DNA from: Methylotenera_A sp044228245
GTDB lineage: Bacteria; Pseudomonadota; Gammaproteobacteria; Burkholderiales; Methylophilaceae
Direction of reading: 5' to 3'
DNA: 64,000 nucleotides
Assembly (NCBI GenBank): GCA_044228245.1
Contig: JBGAVG010000004.1
Coordinates: 62,001 to 126,000, forward strand
Both the position numbers and the translations under genes were made by a program. Within the stretch, counting starts at the first letter, position 1. Every line of letters begins with the position of its first letter. A model generated the notes under the pieces. That model was not told the origin of the DNA and searched no databases. It saw nothing but the letters and a program-made list of their open reading frames with translations. Of the stretch, positions 17,369-24,198 are shown in pieces.

Positions 17369-17929
17369 TTGCCAAAACCCACAAAATCCGCCACTAATCA
17401 AGTCCGCATCAATGCCGGTGTCTGGCGCAGCCGGCTGCTGAAATTCCCGGATGTGGAAGGCCTGCGCCCCACGCCGGAGCGCGTGCGGCAAACCGTGTTT
17501 AACTGGCTGGGGCAAGACTTAACGGATAAAAATTGCCTGGATTTATTTGCGGGCACCGGTGCGCTGGGCTTCGAGGCTTTATCACGCAATGCCAAAAACG
17601 TAGTGATGCTGGAAAACTCTTCTTTGGCTTATAAATCGCTTTTGCAAAACCAGTCTTTACTAAAAGCGCAAAACTGCCAAATTCTGAATCAGGATGCATT
17701 GCAGTTTCTGGCCAGCAACGTCAATAAATTCGATGTGATTTTTTGCGATCCGCCTTACAATAAAAACTGGCTGGACAAGCTGCTTCCCTTGTTAAATCAG
17801 CATGTTAGTAACGGCGGCATGGTGTATGCCGAAGCGGAATATGCGATTGAAAGCGCCGGTGACTGGAAGGTGATAAAACAGGGCAGGGCGGGCGCGGTGT
17901 ATTATCATTTGCTACAATTAAGCAATTAG
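17369..17929 (+). CDS. rsmD: 16S rRNA (guanine966-N2)-methyltransferase RsmD
   Basis: A 186-residue SAM-dependent methyltransferase with R-x-I-x-A-G-x-W-R-S (RINAGVWRSRLL), LRPTPERVRQTVFNWL, the SAM loop CLDLFAGTGALGFEAL and the catalytic DPPY (FCDPPYNKNW). These are characteristic of RsmD, which modifies G966 of 16S rRNA. No ATG is available; a TTG at 17369 is the best start, though its ribosome-binding site is weak. coaD follows 36 bp downstream, the conserved rsmD-coaD pair. Confidence 0.95.
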   Translation: MPKPTKSATNQVRINAGVWRSRLLKFPDVEGLRPTPERVRQTVFNWLGQDLTDKNCLDLFAGTGALGFEALSRNAKNVVMLENSSLAYKSLLQNQSLLKAQNCQILNQDALQFLASNVNKFDVIFCDPPYNKNWLDKLLPLLNQHVSNGGMVYAEAEYAIESAGDWKVIKQGRAGAVYYHLLQLSN

Positions 17930-17965
17930 CGTTTTGTAATTCGCCAAAAAAAAGGAATTTCACAT

Positions 17966-18451
17966 ATGAGCAAAACCCGCATCGCGGTTTATCCCGGCAC
18001 TTTCGACCCCATCACCTTGGGGCACGAAGACATTGTGCGCCGTGCTGCCGATTTGTTTGATGAAGTGATCGTGGCGGTGGCAGGCAGTACCAACAAACGC
18101 ACGCTGTTCAGCCTGCATGAGCGCGTAGCGCTTGCGGAAGGCGTATTCAAGGCCAGCAACATCAAGGTGGTTGGCTTTAGCGGCTTGCTGATGCAGTTTG
18201 TGCAAGACCAGGGCGCGCAGATCGTGGTGCGCGGCTTGCGTGCGGCGAGTGATTTTGAATATGAATTTCAACTGGCCGGCATGAACCGCAAACTTTATCC
18301 CAAGCTGGAAACCATATTCCTAACGCCGGCCGAGCAGTATATGTTTGTGTCATCCACGCTGGTGCGGGAAGTCGCTACACTGGGCGGCGATGTGCATCAG
18401 TTTGTGTCGCCCACGGTTGAAGCGGCGATTAAAAACAAGCTAGGAAAGTAA
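17966..18451 (+). CDS. coaD: Phosphopantetheine adenylyltransferase
   Basis: A 161-residue nucleotidyltransferase catalysing the penultimate step of coenzyme A synthesis. The TxGH-type motif (YPGTFDPITLGHEDIV) and the C-terminal SSTLVREV motif are intact and the length is normal. AAGGAA lies in front of the ATG. Confidence 0.97.
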   Translation: MSKTRIAVYPGTFDPITLGHEDIVRRAADLFDEVIVAVAGSTNKRTLFSLHERVALAEGVFKASNIKVVGFSGLLMQFVQDQGAQIVVRGLRAASDFEYEFQLAGMNRKLYPKLETIFLTPAEQYMFVSSTLVREVATLGGDVHQFVSPTVEAAIKNKLGK

Positions 18452-18475
18452 AAATTAAATTGATTAACATTGCAG

Positions 18476-18596
18476 AAATTTGTTTTTGCGAGATAAAGCG
18501 CAAGAAGCCGCGGAACGAGCGACGCAGACATATCGCTTTGTATAGACCAGGAGTGAGTGAGCGCGCGACACAGCGATTTGCTCGCAAAACAAATTT
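18476..18596. repeat. 121-bp element bounded by 16-17-bp inverted repeats, abutting the ferredoxin start codon
   Basis: The left arm AAATTTGTTTTTGCGAG (18476-18492) and right arm CTCGCAAAACAAATTT (18581-18596) are complementary apart from one extra T. Inside is a second, weaker pair (ATAAAGCG near 18493 and CGCTTTGTAT near 18534) around a GC-rich centre. The right arm ends exactly before the ATG of the ferredoxin gene, leaving no recognisable ribosome-binding site. It could be a miniature inverted-repeat insertion, a structured 5' leader or a small RNA. Sequence alone does not decide. Confidence 0.6.
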
Positions 18597-18845
18597 ATGG
18601 CGTTGATGATTACCGATGAATGCATTAACTGCGACGTATGCGAGCCGGAATGTCCTAATGGCGCAATTTCGCAGGGGCAGGAGATTTACGAGATTGACCC
18701 CAATTTATGCACCGAATGCGTTGGGCATTACGACAAACCGCAATGTCAGCAGGTGTGTCCGGTAGATTGCATTCCATTTAATCCGAATGTGGTTGAAACG
18801 AAAGAACAGTTGATGGAAAAATATTATCGCATTACAAAAAAATAG
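18597..18845 (+). CDS. YfhL-type 2[4Fe-4S] ferredoxin
   Basis: An 82-residue ferredoxin starting MALMITDECINCDVCEPECP. Two cysteine clusters are visible: C-x2-C-x2-C-x3-C at the start (CINCDVCEPEC with the paired Cys) and CTECVGHYDKPQCQQVCPVDC, which has the extended spacing seen in YfhL-like proteins. It is a cytoplasmic electron carrier whose partner is not evident here. The usual coaD-ferredoxin neighbourhood is kept, but a 121-bp inverted-repeat element sits directly against its start codon. Confidence 0.93.
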   Translation: MALMITDECINCDVCEPECPNGAISQGQEIYEIDPNLCTECVGHYDKPQCQQVCPVDCIPFNPNVVETKEQLMEKYYRITKK

Positions 18846-18854
18846 GAAATTGCC

Positions 18855-19256
18855 ATGAGAATTTTACACACCATGCTTCGCGTAGGCGATTTAAACCGTT
18901 CTATCAAGTTTTATACCGAAGTGCTAGGCATGAAATTATTGCGCCAGCACGATTACCCCGATGGTGAATTTACCCTGGCTTTTGTAGGCTATGGTAACGA
19001 GTACGACAACACTGTGCTGGAACTTACCTACAATTACGGCAAAACCAGCTACGAAATGGGCGGTGCATTTGGGCATATTGCCATTGAAGTGGATGACGCC
19101 TACGCCGCATGCGACAAGGTGAAAGCACTGGGTGGCAAAGTTGTGCGCGAGGCAGGCCCAATGAAACACGGCACGATCGTCATCGCCTTTGTGGAGGATC
19201 CGGATGGCTACAAAATCGAATTCATCCAGAAAGGCAGTATAGAATATCCACGTTAA
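18855..19256 (+). CDS. gloA: Lactoylglutathione lyase (glyoxalase I)
   Basis: A 133-residue glyoxalase I, which isomerises the hemithioacetal of methylglyoxal and glutathione. The four metal ligands expected from E. coli GloA are at the same positions: His5, Glu56, His74 and Glu122. The stretches LRVGDLNRSIKFY and FVEDPDGYKIEFI are diagnostic. It lies 9 bp behind the ferredoxin and is probably cotranscribed with it. Confidence 0.97.
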   Translation: MRILHTMLRVGDLNRSIKFYTEVLGMKLLRQHDYPDGEFTLAFVGYGNEYDNTVLELTYNYGKTSYEMGGAFGHIAIEVDDAYAACDKVKALGGKVVREAGPMKHGTIVIAFVEDPDGYKIEFIQKGSIEYPR

Positions 19257-19286
19257 GTGGATATTCAGTTAGACAGCATCGCACTA

Positions 19287-19532
19287 ATGGACAATGCTCA
19301 ACAACTTAAATTGGCCGTGCAGGCCGCGCTGGATGGCGATTGGGACCAATCACATAAAATCGCGCAAGATTACAGTGATAGCACCGCCAACTGGATTCAT
19401 GCGGTGCTGCATAAAATTGAAGGCGATGTGTGGAACAGCAAATACTGGTATGCCAGAACGCATGGTAAAAAGTATGAAGATTTTAGCGATGCGCGTGAAG
19501 AGCTCATCGCGATTCAAAACAGTTTAGATTAG
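19287..19532 (+). CDS. Small conserved cytoplasmic protein of unknown function
   Basis: An 81-residue protein beginning MDNAQQLKLAVQAAL, rich in aromatic residues and helix-forming, with ANWIHAVLHKIEGD and NSKYWYARTHGK. I recognise it as a recurring hypothetical family of proteobacteria but know no function. The frame can extend to a GTG at 19257, directly behind the gloA stop; the ATG at 19287 is preferred although its ribosome-binding site is weak. A decayed second copy of its 3' third lies at 20166-20276. Confidence 0.7.
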   Translation: MDNAQQLKLAVQAALDGDWDQSHKIAQDYSDSTANWIHAVLHKIEGDVWNSKYWYARTHGKKYEDFSDAREELIAIQNSLD

Positions 19533-19544
19533 TATAATCTTGTT

Positions 19545-19592
19545 AAAAACACCTGCTCTGCAACCCGCATGGCCATTAGTCTAATACAGGTG
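19545..19592. repeat. Dispersed palindromic repeat, copy A
   Basis: It begins aaaaaCACCTG and ends CAGGTG (stem 19550-19555 with 19587-19592) around a core resembling gcatggatattgg (here gcatggccattag). It aligns with copy B at 20275 and with copies C and D on the opposite strand. Together with the preceding gene end it forms the unit duplicated at 20166-20327. Confidence 0.6.
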
Positions 19593-19639
19593 CCTCTCAG
19601 GACATCTGTTTTATGCAGTCTTTGCTTGACAAAATGTTA

Positions 19640-19673
19640 CGCACAAAATAAAACAGCCCGCAATCGCGGGCTG
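19640..19673 (-). terminator. Rho-independent terminator of the secreted-protein gene
   Basis: The hairpin arms CAGCCCGC and GCGGGCTG (19654-19673) enclose a four-base loop. On the minus strand the stem is followed by TTTTATTTT. It lies 41 bp behind the stop of the 117-residue protein gene. Confidence 0.85.
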
Positions 19674-19714
19674 TCTGCTGGGCTAAAATAACCCGATTAA
19701 GGTTAAGTTAGCGC

Positions 19715-20068
19715 TTATGAAGGATCAGATAAAGTAGCGTATTGCAACTCACCATTGACGATGACAAAGTGCGCATCCTTCACGCCGTTCTCCTTTTGTA
19801 CCGCATCATGGTAAACCCACACGGAGCCTACTCTGGCACCTGAAGTATCCTTCAGTGGTTGAATCTCATCAGGCTTACCAAAGTTGTAGCCAAGATGATC
19901 CGTATTTGTTTTGGCCAGAACTTCGTAAAACTTGGCGGATGAAACAGTCTTTCCTTCGTTATTGTTACCTTTATGAAATCCTGCTGCATTTGCCTGCACG
20001 GTTGATACAAGCAAGCCACCTACGAGTAAGCCATTGATTAAATTATTTTTGATGAACTTTTGATTCAT
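19715..20068 (-). CDS. Secreted protein of unknown function
   Basis: A 117-residue protein with an N-terminal signal peptide (hydrophobic LINGLLVGGLLVSTVQANA, likely cut near residue 28). The mature part is about 88 residues, with FYEVLAKTNTDHLGYNFGKPDEI and GSVWVYHDAVQKENG. I do not recognise the family with certainty; the helix-then-strand pattern faintly recalls BamE/BLIP-type folds, which is only a guess. It has an AAGGAG ribosome-binding site, its own promoter and its own terminator. It lies between a gene end and that gene's decayed duplicate, suggesting arrival by insertion or rearrangement. Confidence 0.75.
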   Translation of the reverse strand: MNQKFIKNNLINGLLVGGLLVSTVQANAAGFHKGNNNEGKTVSSAKFYEVLAKTNTDHLGYNFGKPDEIQPLKDTSGARVGSVWVYHDAVQKENGVKDAHFVIVNGELQYATLSDPS

Positions 20069-20093
20069 TATTTTAAATCTCCTTTTGAAAGAG

Positions 20094-20151
20094 ATTGTAT
20101 TGTAATCAATACATGTTACGGTTTGATGGCAAGAATGTAACTGGAATGTAA
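20094..20151 (-). promoter_or_regulatory. Probable activator-dependent promoter with 11-bp direct repeats
   Basis: Two identical octamers GAATGTAA start at 20133 and 20144 (TTACATTC on the coding strand), exactly 11 bases apart, the periodicity of OmpR/PhoB-type response-regulator sites. TACAAT candidates for the -10 box lie at 20094-20099 and 20099-20104 (minus strand). For the latter, a -35 at 17-base spacing falls on the poor match ATCAAA, with the repeats just upstream of it. This is the layout expected of an activated promoter. The regulator is unknown. Confidence 0.5.
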
Positions 20152-20165
20152 GTATTGGCGCGGGT

Positions 20166-20276
20166 TGCAGCCAATATTGGCATGATAGAACACATGGTAA
20201 AAGTTTAGAAAGTTTTAGTGATACGCGTGAAGCGTTAGGTACAACTAAAAAAGTTAAATCAATATATTTTTGCTAA
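20166..20276 (+). pseudogene. Decayed partial duplicate of the 19287-19532 gene
   Basis: A start-less 36-codon frame reads CSQYWHDRTHGKSLESFSDTREALG, matching NSKYWYARTHGKKYEDFSDAREEL of the intact gene. The DNA matches too (for example cgtgaag and acatggtaaaa segments in the same order). Similarity continues past the stop through repeat copy B. The N-terminal two-thirds of the gene is absent and there is no start codon or ribosome-binding site, so this is a remnant rather than a gene. Confidence 0.75.
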
Positions 20277-20327
20277 AAACACCCACCCTGAAACCAGCAT
20301 GGATATTGGTTCACAGGGCAGGTGTTT
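20275..20327 (-). terminator. Dispersed palindromic repeat, copy B, acting as terminator of the grpE-dnaK-dnaJ cluster
   Basis: On the minus strand the arms AAACACCTGCCCTG and CAGGGTGGGTGTTT pair over 14 positions, two of them G-T wobbles. An inner AACCA/TGGTT pair follows around the repeat core (ccaatatccatgc), and the stem runs into TTTTT. It starts 21 bp behind the dnaJ stop. It shares the core with copies C and D and the aaaaaca edge with copy A. Confidence 0.8.
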
Positions 20328-20347
20328 GATAAAGTTTTTGGTTACGG

Positions 20348-21472
20348 CTACCCAAAAAAGTCCTTGGCCTTATCTACCCAGCTTTTGTTCTTCGGGCTGT
20401 GTTTGCCGGCGTCAGCTTGCGTGCTGGTGTCAAATTCGCGCAGTAACTCTTTTTGTTTTTCGGTGAGCTTGACTGGCGTTTCCACCACTACATGCACCAT
20501 CAAATCGCCGTGGTCAGATTGGCGTAACGGTTTAATGCCTTTGCCTTTCAGCCTAAATACGCCGCCGGTTTGGGTTTCAGCGGGGATTTTCATTTTGGCC
20601 GAGCCACCTAAAGTTGGGACTTCAATCTCGCCGCCTAAAGCTGCCGTGGTAAAGCTGATCGGCATTTCGCAGTGCAAGTTGCCGCCGTCGCGCTGGAAAA
20701 TCTCGTGCGGTTTCAGGTGGATCACGACATACAAATCGCCGGTTGGGCCACCATTGACGCCAGCTTCGCCTTCTCCGCTCAAACGGATTCTGTCGCCTTC
20801 ATCTACGCCAGCGGGGATTTTGACGGACAAGGTCTTGTTTTGCTTAACACGGCCAGCCGCGTGGCAAGTCGGGCAGGGGTCTTTGACCATTTTGCCGGTA
20901 CCGTGACATTTTGGGCAGGTTTGCTGTACCGAGAAAAAGCCTTGCTGCATGCGCACCTGGCCATGGCCGCCGCAGGTGGTGCAGCTGACAGGCTGTGTGC
21001 CAGGGCGCGCGCCGGAGCCTTTGCAGGTCTCGCAGGTGGCCTGTACAGGAATACGGATTTTGGACTCGATGCCCTTGGCGGCGTCCTCCAGGCTGATTTC
21101 CATGTTGTAGCGTAAATCTGCACCGCGGTATACGTTGTTGCGCTGGCCGCGTGCGCCGCCGCCGAAAATGTCGCCGAAAATGTCGCCGAAAGCATCGCTG
21201 AAGCCGGCTCCGCCGAAGCCGCCCGCACCCGCGCCCATGCTGGGGTCTACGCCGGCATGGCCATACTGGTCATAAGCCGCACGTTTCTGGTCATCGGAGA
21301 GCATTTCATAGGCTTCTTTCGCCTCTTTAAACTGTTCCTCAGCCTTTGGGTTATCCGGGTTGCGGTCGGGGTGATACTTCATCGCCAGTTTGCGATAAGA
21401 TTTTTTGATCTCTTCTTCCGTCGCGTCTTTATTTACGCCGAGGACTTCGTAGTAATCTCTTTTTGCAGCCAT
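20348..21472 (-). CDS. dnaJ: Co-chaperone DnaJ (Hsp40)
   Basis: A 374-residue type I J-protein that stimulates DnaK ATPase and delivers substrates. It has a J domain with HPD (MKYHPDRNPDNP), a Gly/Phe-rich segment (MGAGAGGFGGAGF), four CxxCxGxG-like zinc repeats (CETCKGSGA, CTTCGGHGQ, CPKCHGTGK, CPTCHAAGR) and the C-terminal substrate domain. Length is standard. It is the last gene of grpE-dnaK-dnaJ, 98 bp behind dnaK with a strong hairpin in the gap. Confidence 0.98.
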   Translation of the reverse strand: MAAKRDYYEVLGVNKDATEEEIKKSYRKLAMKYHPDRNPDNPKAEEQFKEAKEAYEMLSDDQKRAAYDQYGHAGVDPSMGAGAGGFGGAGFSDAFGDIFGDIFGGGARGQRNNVYRGADLRYNMEISLEDAAKGIESKIRIPVQATCETCKGSGARPGTQPVSCTTCGGHGQVRMQQGFFSVQQTCPKCHGTGKMVKDPCPTCHAAGRVKQNKTLSVKIPAGVDEGDRIRLSGEGEAGVNGGPTGDLYVVIHLKPHEIFQRDGGNLHCEMPISFTTAALGGEIEVPTLGGSAKMKIPAETQTGGVFRLKGKGIKPLRQSDHGDLMVHVVVETPVKLTEKQKELLREFDTSTQADAGKHSPKNKSWVDKAKDFFG

Positions 21473-21512
21473 TTTTTATCCAGTTACACATTGAAAATGT
21501 TGATTAGGCATA

Positions 21513-21543
21513 GACAAAAGCCACGATGGTCGTGGCTCTTGTC
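21513..21543. repeat. Strong hairpin in the dnaK-dnaJ gap
   Basis: Arms of 14 bases (GACAAAAGCCACGA, 21513-21526, and TCGTGGCTCTTGTC, 21530-21543) pair fully with one G-T wobble around a three-base loop. There is no T-run on the minus strand side (tatgcc follows), so it is not a classical terminator. It could stabilise the dnaK 3' end or cut down read-through into dnaJ. Confidence 0.75.
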
Positions 21544-21570
21544 CTGCAGGCTAATCTCTGTCGTGTTGCA

Positions 21571-23493
21571 TTAGTCTTTTTTCACTTCTTCAAACTCTGC
21601 ATCTACGACTTCTGCATCTACCGTTTTTTCACCTTCCGGGCTTGGCTGCGCGCTTTGCGTATTGGCTTGCGCTTGCTGCTCGGCATACACTTTTTCGCCC
21701 AGTTTTTGTGAAGCTTCCATCAGTGCATTGGTTTTCGCTTCGATGGTTTCTTTATCGCCATCTTTTATCACGTCTTCCACGTCTTTAATCGCCGCTTCAA
21801 TTTTTGCTTTTTCATCCGCATCCAGCTTGTCGCCATGTTCGGTGAGTGATTTTTTCACGCTGTGTACCATGCCGTCCGCACTGTTACGCGCATCCACCAA
21901 TTCGCGCAGTTTTTTGTCTTCATCTGCGTGGGCGGCGGCATCTTCTTCCATGCGTTTAATTTCGTCTTCACTCAAGCCGCTGTTGGCTTTGATGGTGATT
22001 TTGTTTTCTTTGCCGGTGGCTTTATCTTTTGCAGAAACATGCAAAATACCATTGGCGTCGATGTCAAATGTCACCTCAATCTGCGGCATGCCACGCGGTG
22101 CGGGTGGAATATCGCTCAAGTTGAATTGACCAAGCGATTTGTTGCCACTGGCCATTTCGCGCTCACCCTGCAACACCTGAATGGTCACGGCGTTTTGGTT
22201 GTCCTCAGCGGTTGAGAAAGTCTGCGAAGCCTTGGTAGGAATCGTGGTATTTTTCTTGATGAGCTTGGTCATCACGCCGCCAAGTGTTTCAATGCCGAGT
22301 GACAATGGCGTTACGTCAAGCAACAGCACGTCTTTCACGTCACCTTGCAGCACGCCGCCTTGAATCGCCGCGCCTACAGCCACCGCTTCATCCGGGTTTA
22401 CGTCTTTACGTGGCTCTTTGCCGAAAATCTCTTTTACTTTCTCCTGCACTTTTGGCATACGGCTTTGGCCGCCGACCAAAATCACGTCGGAAATGTCTGA
22501 AGGTGACACGCCCGCGTCTTTCAAAGCGGTTTTGCATGGCGCAATGGTGCGCTCGATCAAATCATCCACCAAGCTTTCAAGTTTCGCACGCGTGATTTTT
22601 ACCACCAAGTGCTTTGGACCTGTTGCATCTGCCGTGATGTACGGTAAATTCACCTCGGTTTGTGCTGCGCCGGAAAGCTCGATTTTTGCTTTTTCGGCCG
22701 CTTCTTTTAAGCGCTGTTTGGCCAACAGGTCGTTACGTAAATCCAGGCCGTTTTCTTTTTTGAACTCATCCGCTAAAAAGTCGATGATGCGGTTATCAAA
22801 GTCTTCACCGCCCAGGAATGTGTCGCCGTTGGTCGAAAGCACTTCAAATTGGTGCTCGCCATCGATCTCGGAAATTTCAATGATGGAAATGTCAAAAGTA
22901 CCGCCGCCCAAGTCATACACGGCAATTTTGCGGTCGCCTTCCTGTTTGTCCAAACCAAATGCCAGCGCGGCAGCGGTTGGTTCGTTAATGATACGTTTTA
23001 CATCCAGGCCCGCGATACGGCCTGCGTCTTTCGTGGCCTGGCGCTGACTGTCGTTAAAGTAAGCTGGCACCGTAATCACGGCCTCGGTCACTTCTTCACC
23101 CAGATAATCTTCGGCGGTTTTTTTCATTTTGCGCAGTACTTCAGCCGAAATTTGTGGCGGCGCCATTTTTGTGCCGCGCACTTCAACCCATGCGTCTCCG
23201 TTATCGGCTTTAGCAATGGTGTAAGGCATGAGCTTAATGTCTTTTTGTACTTCTTTTTCATCAAAGCGGCGCCCAATCAGGCGTTTCACCGCAAACAGCG
23301 TATTTTTCGGGTTAGTCACCGCCTGGCGTTTGGCGGGTGCGCCAGCCAAAATTTCGCCATCTTCCTGATAAGCGATGATAGAAGGTGTAGTGCGTGTACC
23401 CTCAGCATTTTCAATCACGCGCGGCTTGCCGCCTTCCATCACGGCCACGCAAGAGTTTGTTGTACCTAAGTCAATACCAATAATTTTGCCCAT
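21571..23493 (-). CDS. dnaK: Molecular chaperone DnaK (Hsp70)
   Basis: A 640-residue Hsp70. The ATPase domain starts GKIIGIDLGTTNSCVAV and carries the DLGGGTFD phosphate loop and the linker DVLLLDVTPLSLG. A beta-sandwich substrate domain and a helical lid follow, ending in the acidic EGEKTVDAEVVDAEFEEVKKD-type tail that finishes with the EEVKKD variant. It refolds and protects proteins with DnaJ and GrpE. It has its own sigma-32-type promoter. Confidence 0.98.
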   Translation of the reverse strand: MGKIIGIDLGTTNSCVAVMEGGKPRVIENAEGTRTTPSIIAYQEDGEILAGAPAKRQAVTNPKNTLFAVKRLIGRRFDEKEVQKDIKLMPYTIAKADNGDAWVEVRGTKMAPPQISAEVLRKMKKTAEDYLGEEVTEAVITVPAYFNDSQRQATKDAGRIAGLDVKRIINEPTAAALAFGLDKQEGDRKIAVYDLGGGTFDISIIEISEIDGEHQFEVLSTNGDTFLGGEDFDNRIIDFLADEFKKENGLDLRNDLLAKQRLKEAAEKAKIELSGAAQTEVNLPYITADATGPKHLVVKITRAKLESLVDDLIERTIAPCKTALKDAGVSPSDISDVILVGGQSRMPKVQEKVKEIFGKEPRKDVNPDEAVAVGAAIQGGVLQGDVKDVLLLDVTPLSLGIETLGGVMTKLIKKNTTIPTKASQTFSTAEDNQNAVTIQVLQGEREMASGNKSLGQFNLSDIPPAPRGMPQIEVTFDIDANGILHVSAKDKATGKENKITIKANSGLSEDEIKRMEEDAAAHADEDKKLRELVDARNSADGMVHSVKKSLTEHGDKLDADEKAKIEAAIKDVEDVIKDGDKETIEAKTNALMEASQKLGEKVYAEQQAQANTQSAQPSPEGEKTVDAEVVDAEFEEVKKD

Positions 23494-23544
23494 GTTTTGT
23501 TCCTTTTAAATTCTTAAAGTTATAAATCAACCTGAAGCTTATGT

Positions 23545-23567
23545 GGGGTAGGTTTTTACCATTTCAA
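23545..23567 (-). promoter_or_regulatory. Sigma-32-type promoter of dnaK
   Basis: On the minus strand TTGAAA (23562-23567) is followed after 13 bases by CCCCACAT (CCCC at 23545-23548), close to the sigma-32 consensus CTTGAAA / CCCCAT-T. The predicted transcript starts about 40 bases before the dnaK ATG. A short inverted repeat (GGTTTTTA with TAAAAACC) overlaps the -35 region. Confidence 0.8.
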
Positions 23568-23605
23568 TAGTTAAAAACCCAATAGCCTTAAAATTTTTAA
23601 GGTAA

Positions 23606-24112
23606 TTATTTTGCCACCGTCACTAATGCAGGCCTTAACACGCGGTCGTTGAGTGTGTAGCCTTTTTGTAATACGCTGGTGACTGTATTGGGTTCGCCGC
23701 TGTTTTCCAGCATGCTGATGGCCTGATGTTTGTTCGGATCGAACTTTTCGCCAACGGGATTCACTTCGGCGATATTGAATTTTTCGAATACCGAGCTGAG
23801 CTGCTTGGCAGTGAGTTCCACGCCATTCTTGTAGCTGGCGACATCTGCATTGCCCACGGCCAGTGCGGCATCCAGGCTGTCTTTCACTGCCAGCAATTCA
23901 CCGCTGAATTTTTCCAGCGCAAATTTACGCGCTTTGTCGATGTCATCCATGGCGCGGCGGCGGATATTCTCACCCTCGGCTTTGACGTAAAGCACGCTGG
24001 CTTTGGCTTCTTCTAGCGCTGCTTCCAGCGCTGCTATGCGCTCCTCGGCGGTTTGTTCGGCTTGCTCATTTTGTTGATTGTCAGACTGTTGGTTTTCATT
24101 ATCGTCTTGCAT
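23606..24112 (-). CDS. grpE: Nucleotide exchange factor GrpE
   Basis: A 168-residue GrpE with an acidic Gln/Asn/Glu-rich N-terminus, a long dimerising helix (AALEAALEEAKASVLYVKAEGENIRRRAMDD) and the C-terminal beta domain (NPVGEKFDPNKHQAIS, VLQKGYTLNDRVLRPALVTVAK). It releases ADP from DnaK. It is first in the cluster, with a near-consensus sigma-32 promoter directly upstream. Confidence 0.97.
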   Translation of the reverse strand: MQDDNENQQSDNQQNEQAEQTAEERIAALEAALEEAKASVLYVKAEGENIRRRAMDDIDKARKFALEKFSGELLAVKDSLDAALAVGNADVASYKNGVELTAKQLSSVFEKFNIAEVNPVGEKFDPNKHQAISMLENSGEPNTVTSVLQKGYTLNDRVLRPALVTVAK

Positions 24113-24147
24113 GCGTTTCCCCTGTTGATCTTTAACACTATTTCGAA

Positions 24148-24174
24148 AGTGGGGATGCAGTTTTTTATTTCAAG
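24148..24174 (-). promoter_or_regulatory. Sigma-32-type promoter of grpE
   Basis: On the minus strand CTTGAAA (24168-24174), a 13-base spacer and CCCCACT (24148-24154). The -35 is a perfect consensus match and the spacing is ideal. The transcript would start about 25-30 bases before the grpE ATG. Confidence 0.88.
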
Positions 24175-24198
24175 CTAAAATCTTAAAAAATCCAGCAA

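Noticed and set aside
20322..20906. A 194-codon plus-strand frame over dnaJ, and similar long frames opposite dnaK (22418-23047, 22849-23469)
   Set aside because: Antisense shadows of highly biased chaperone genes. The dnaJ and dnaK frames are complete and account for the sequence.
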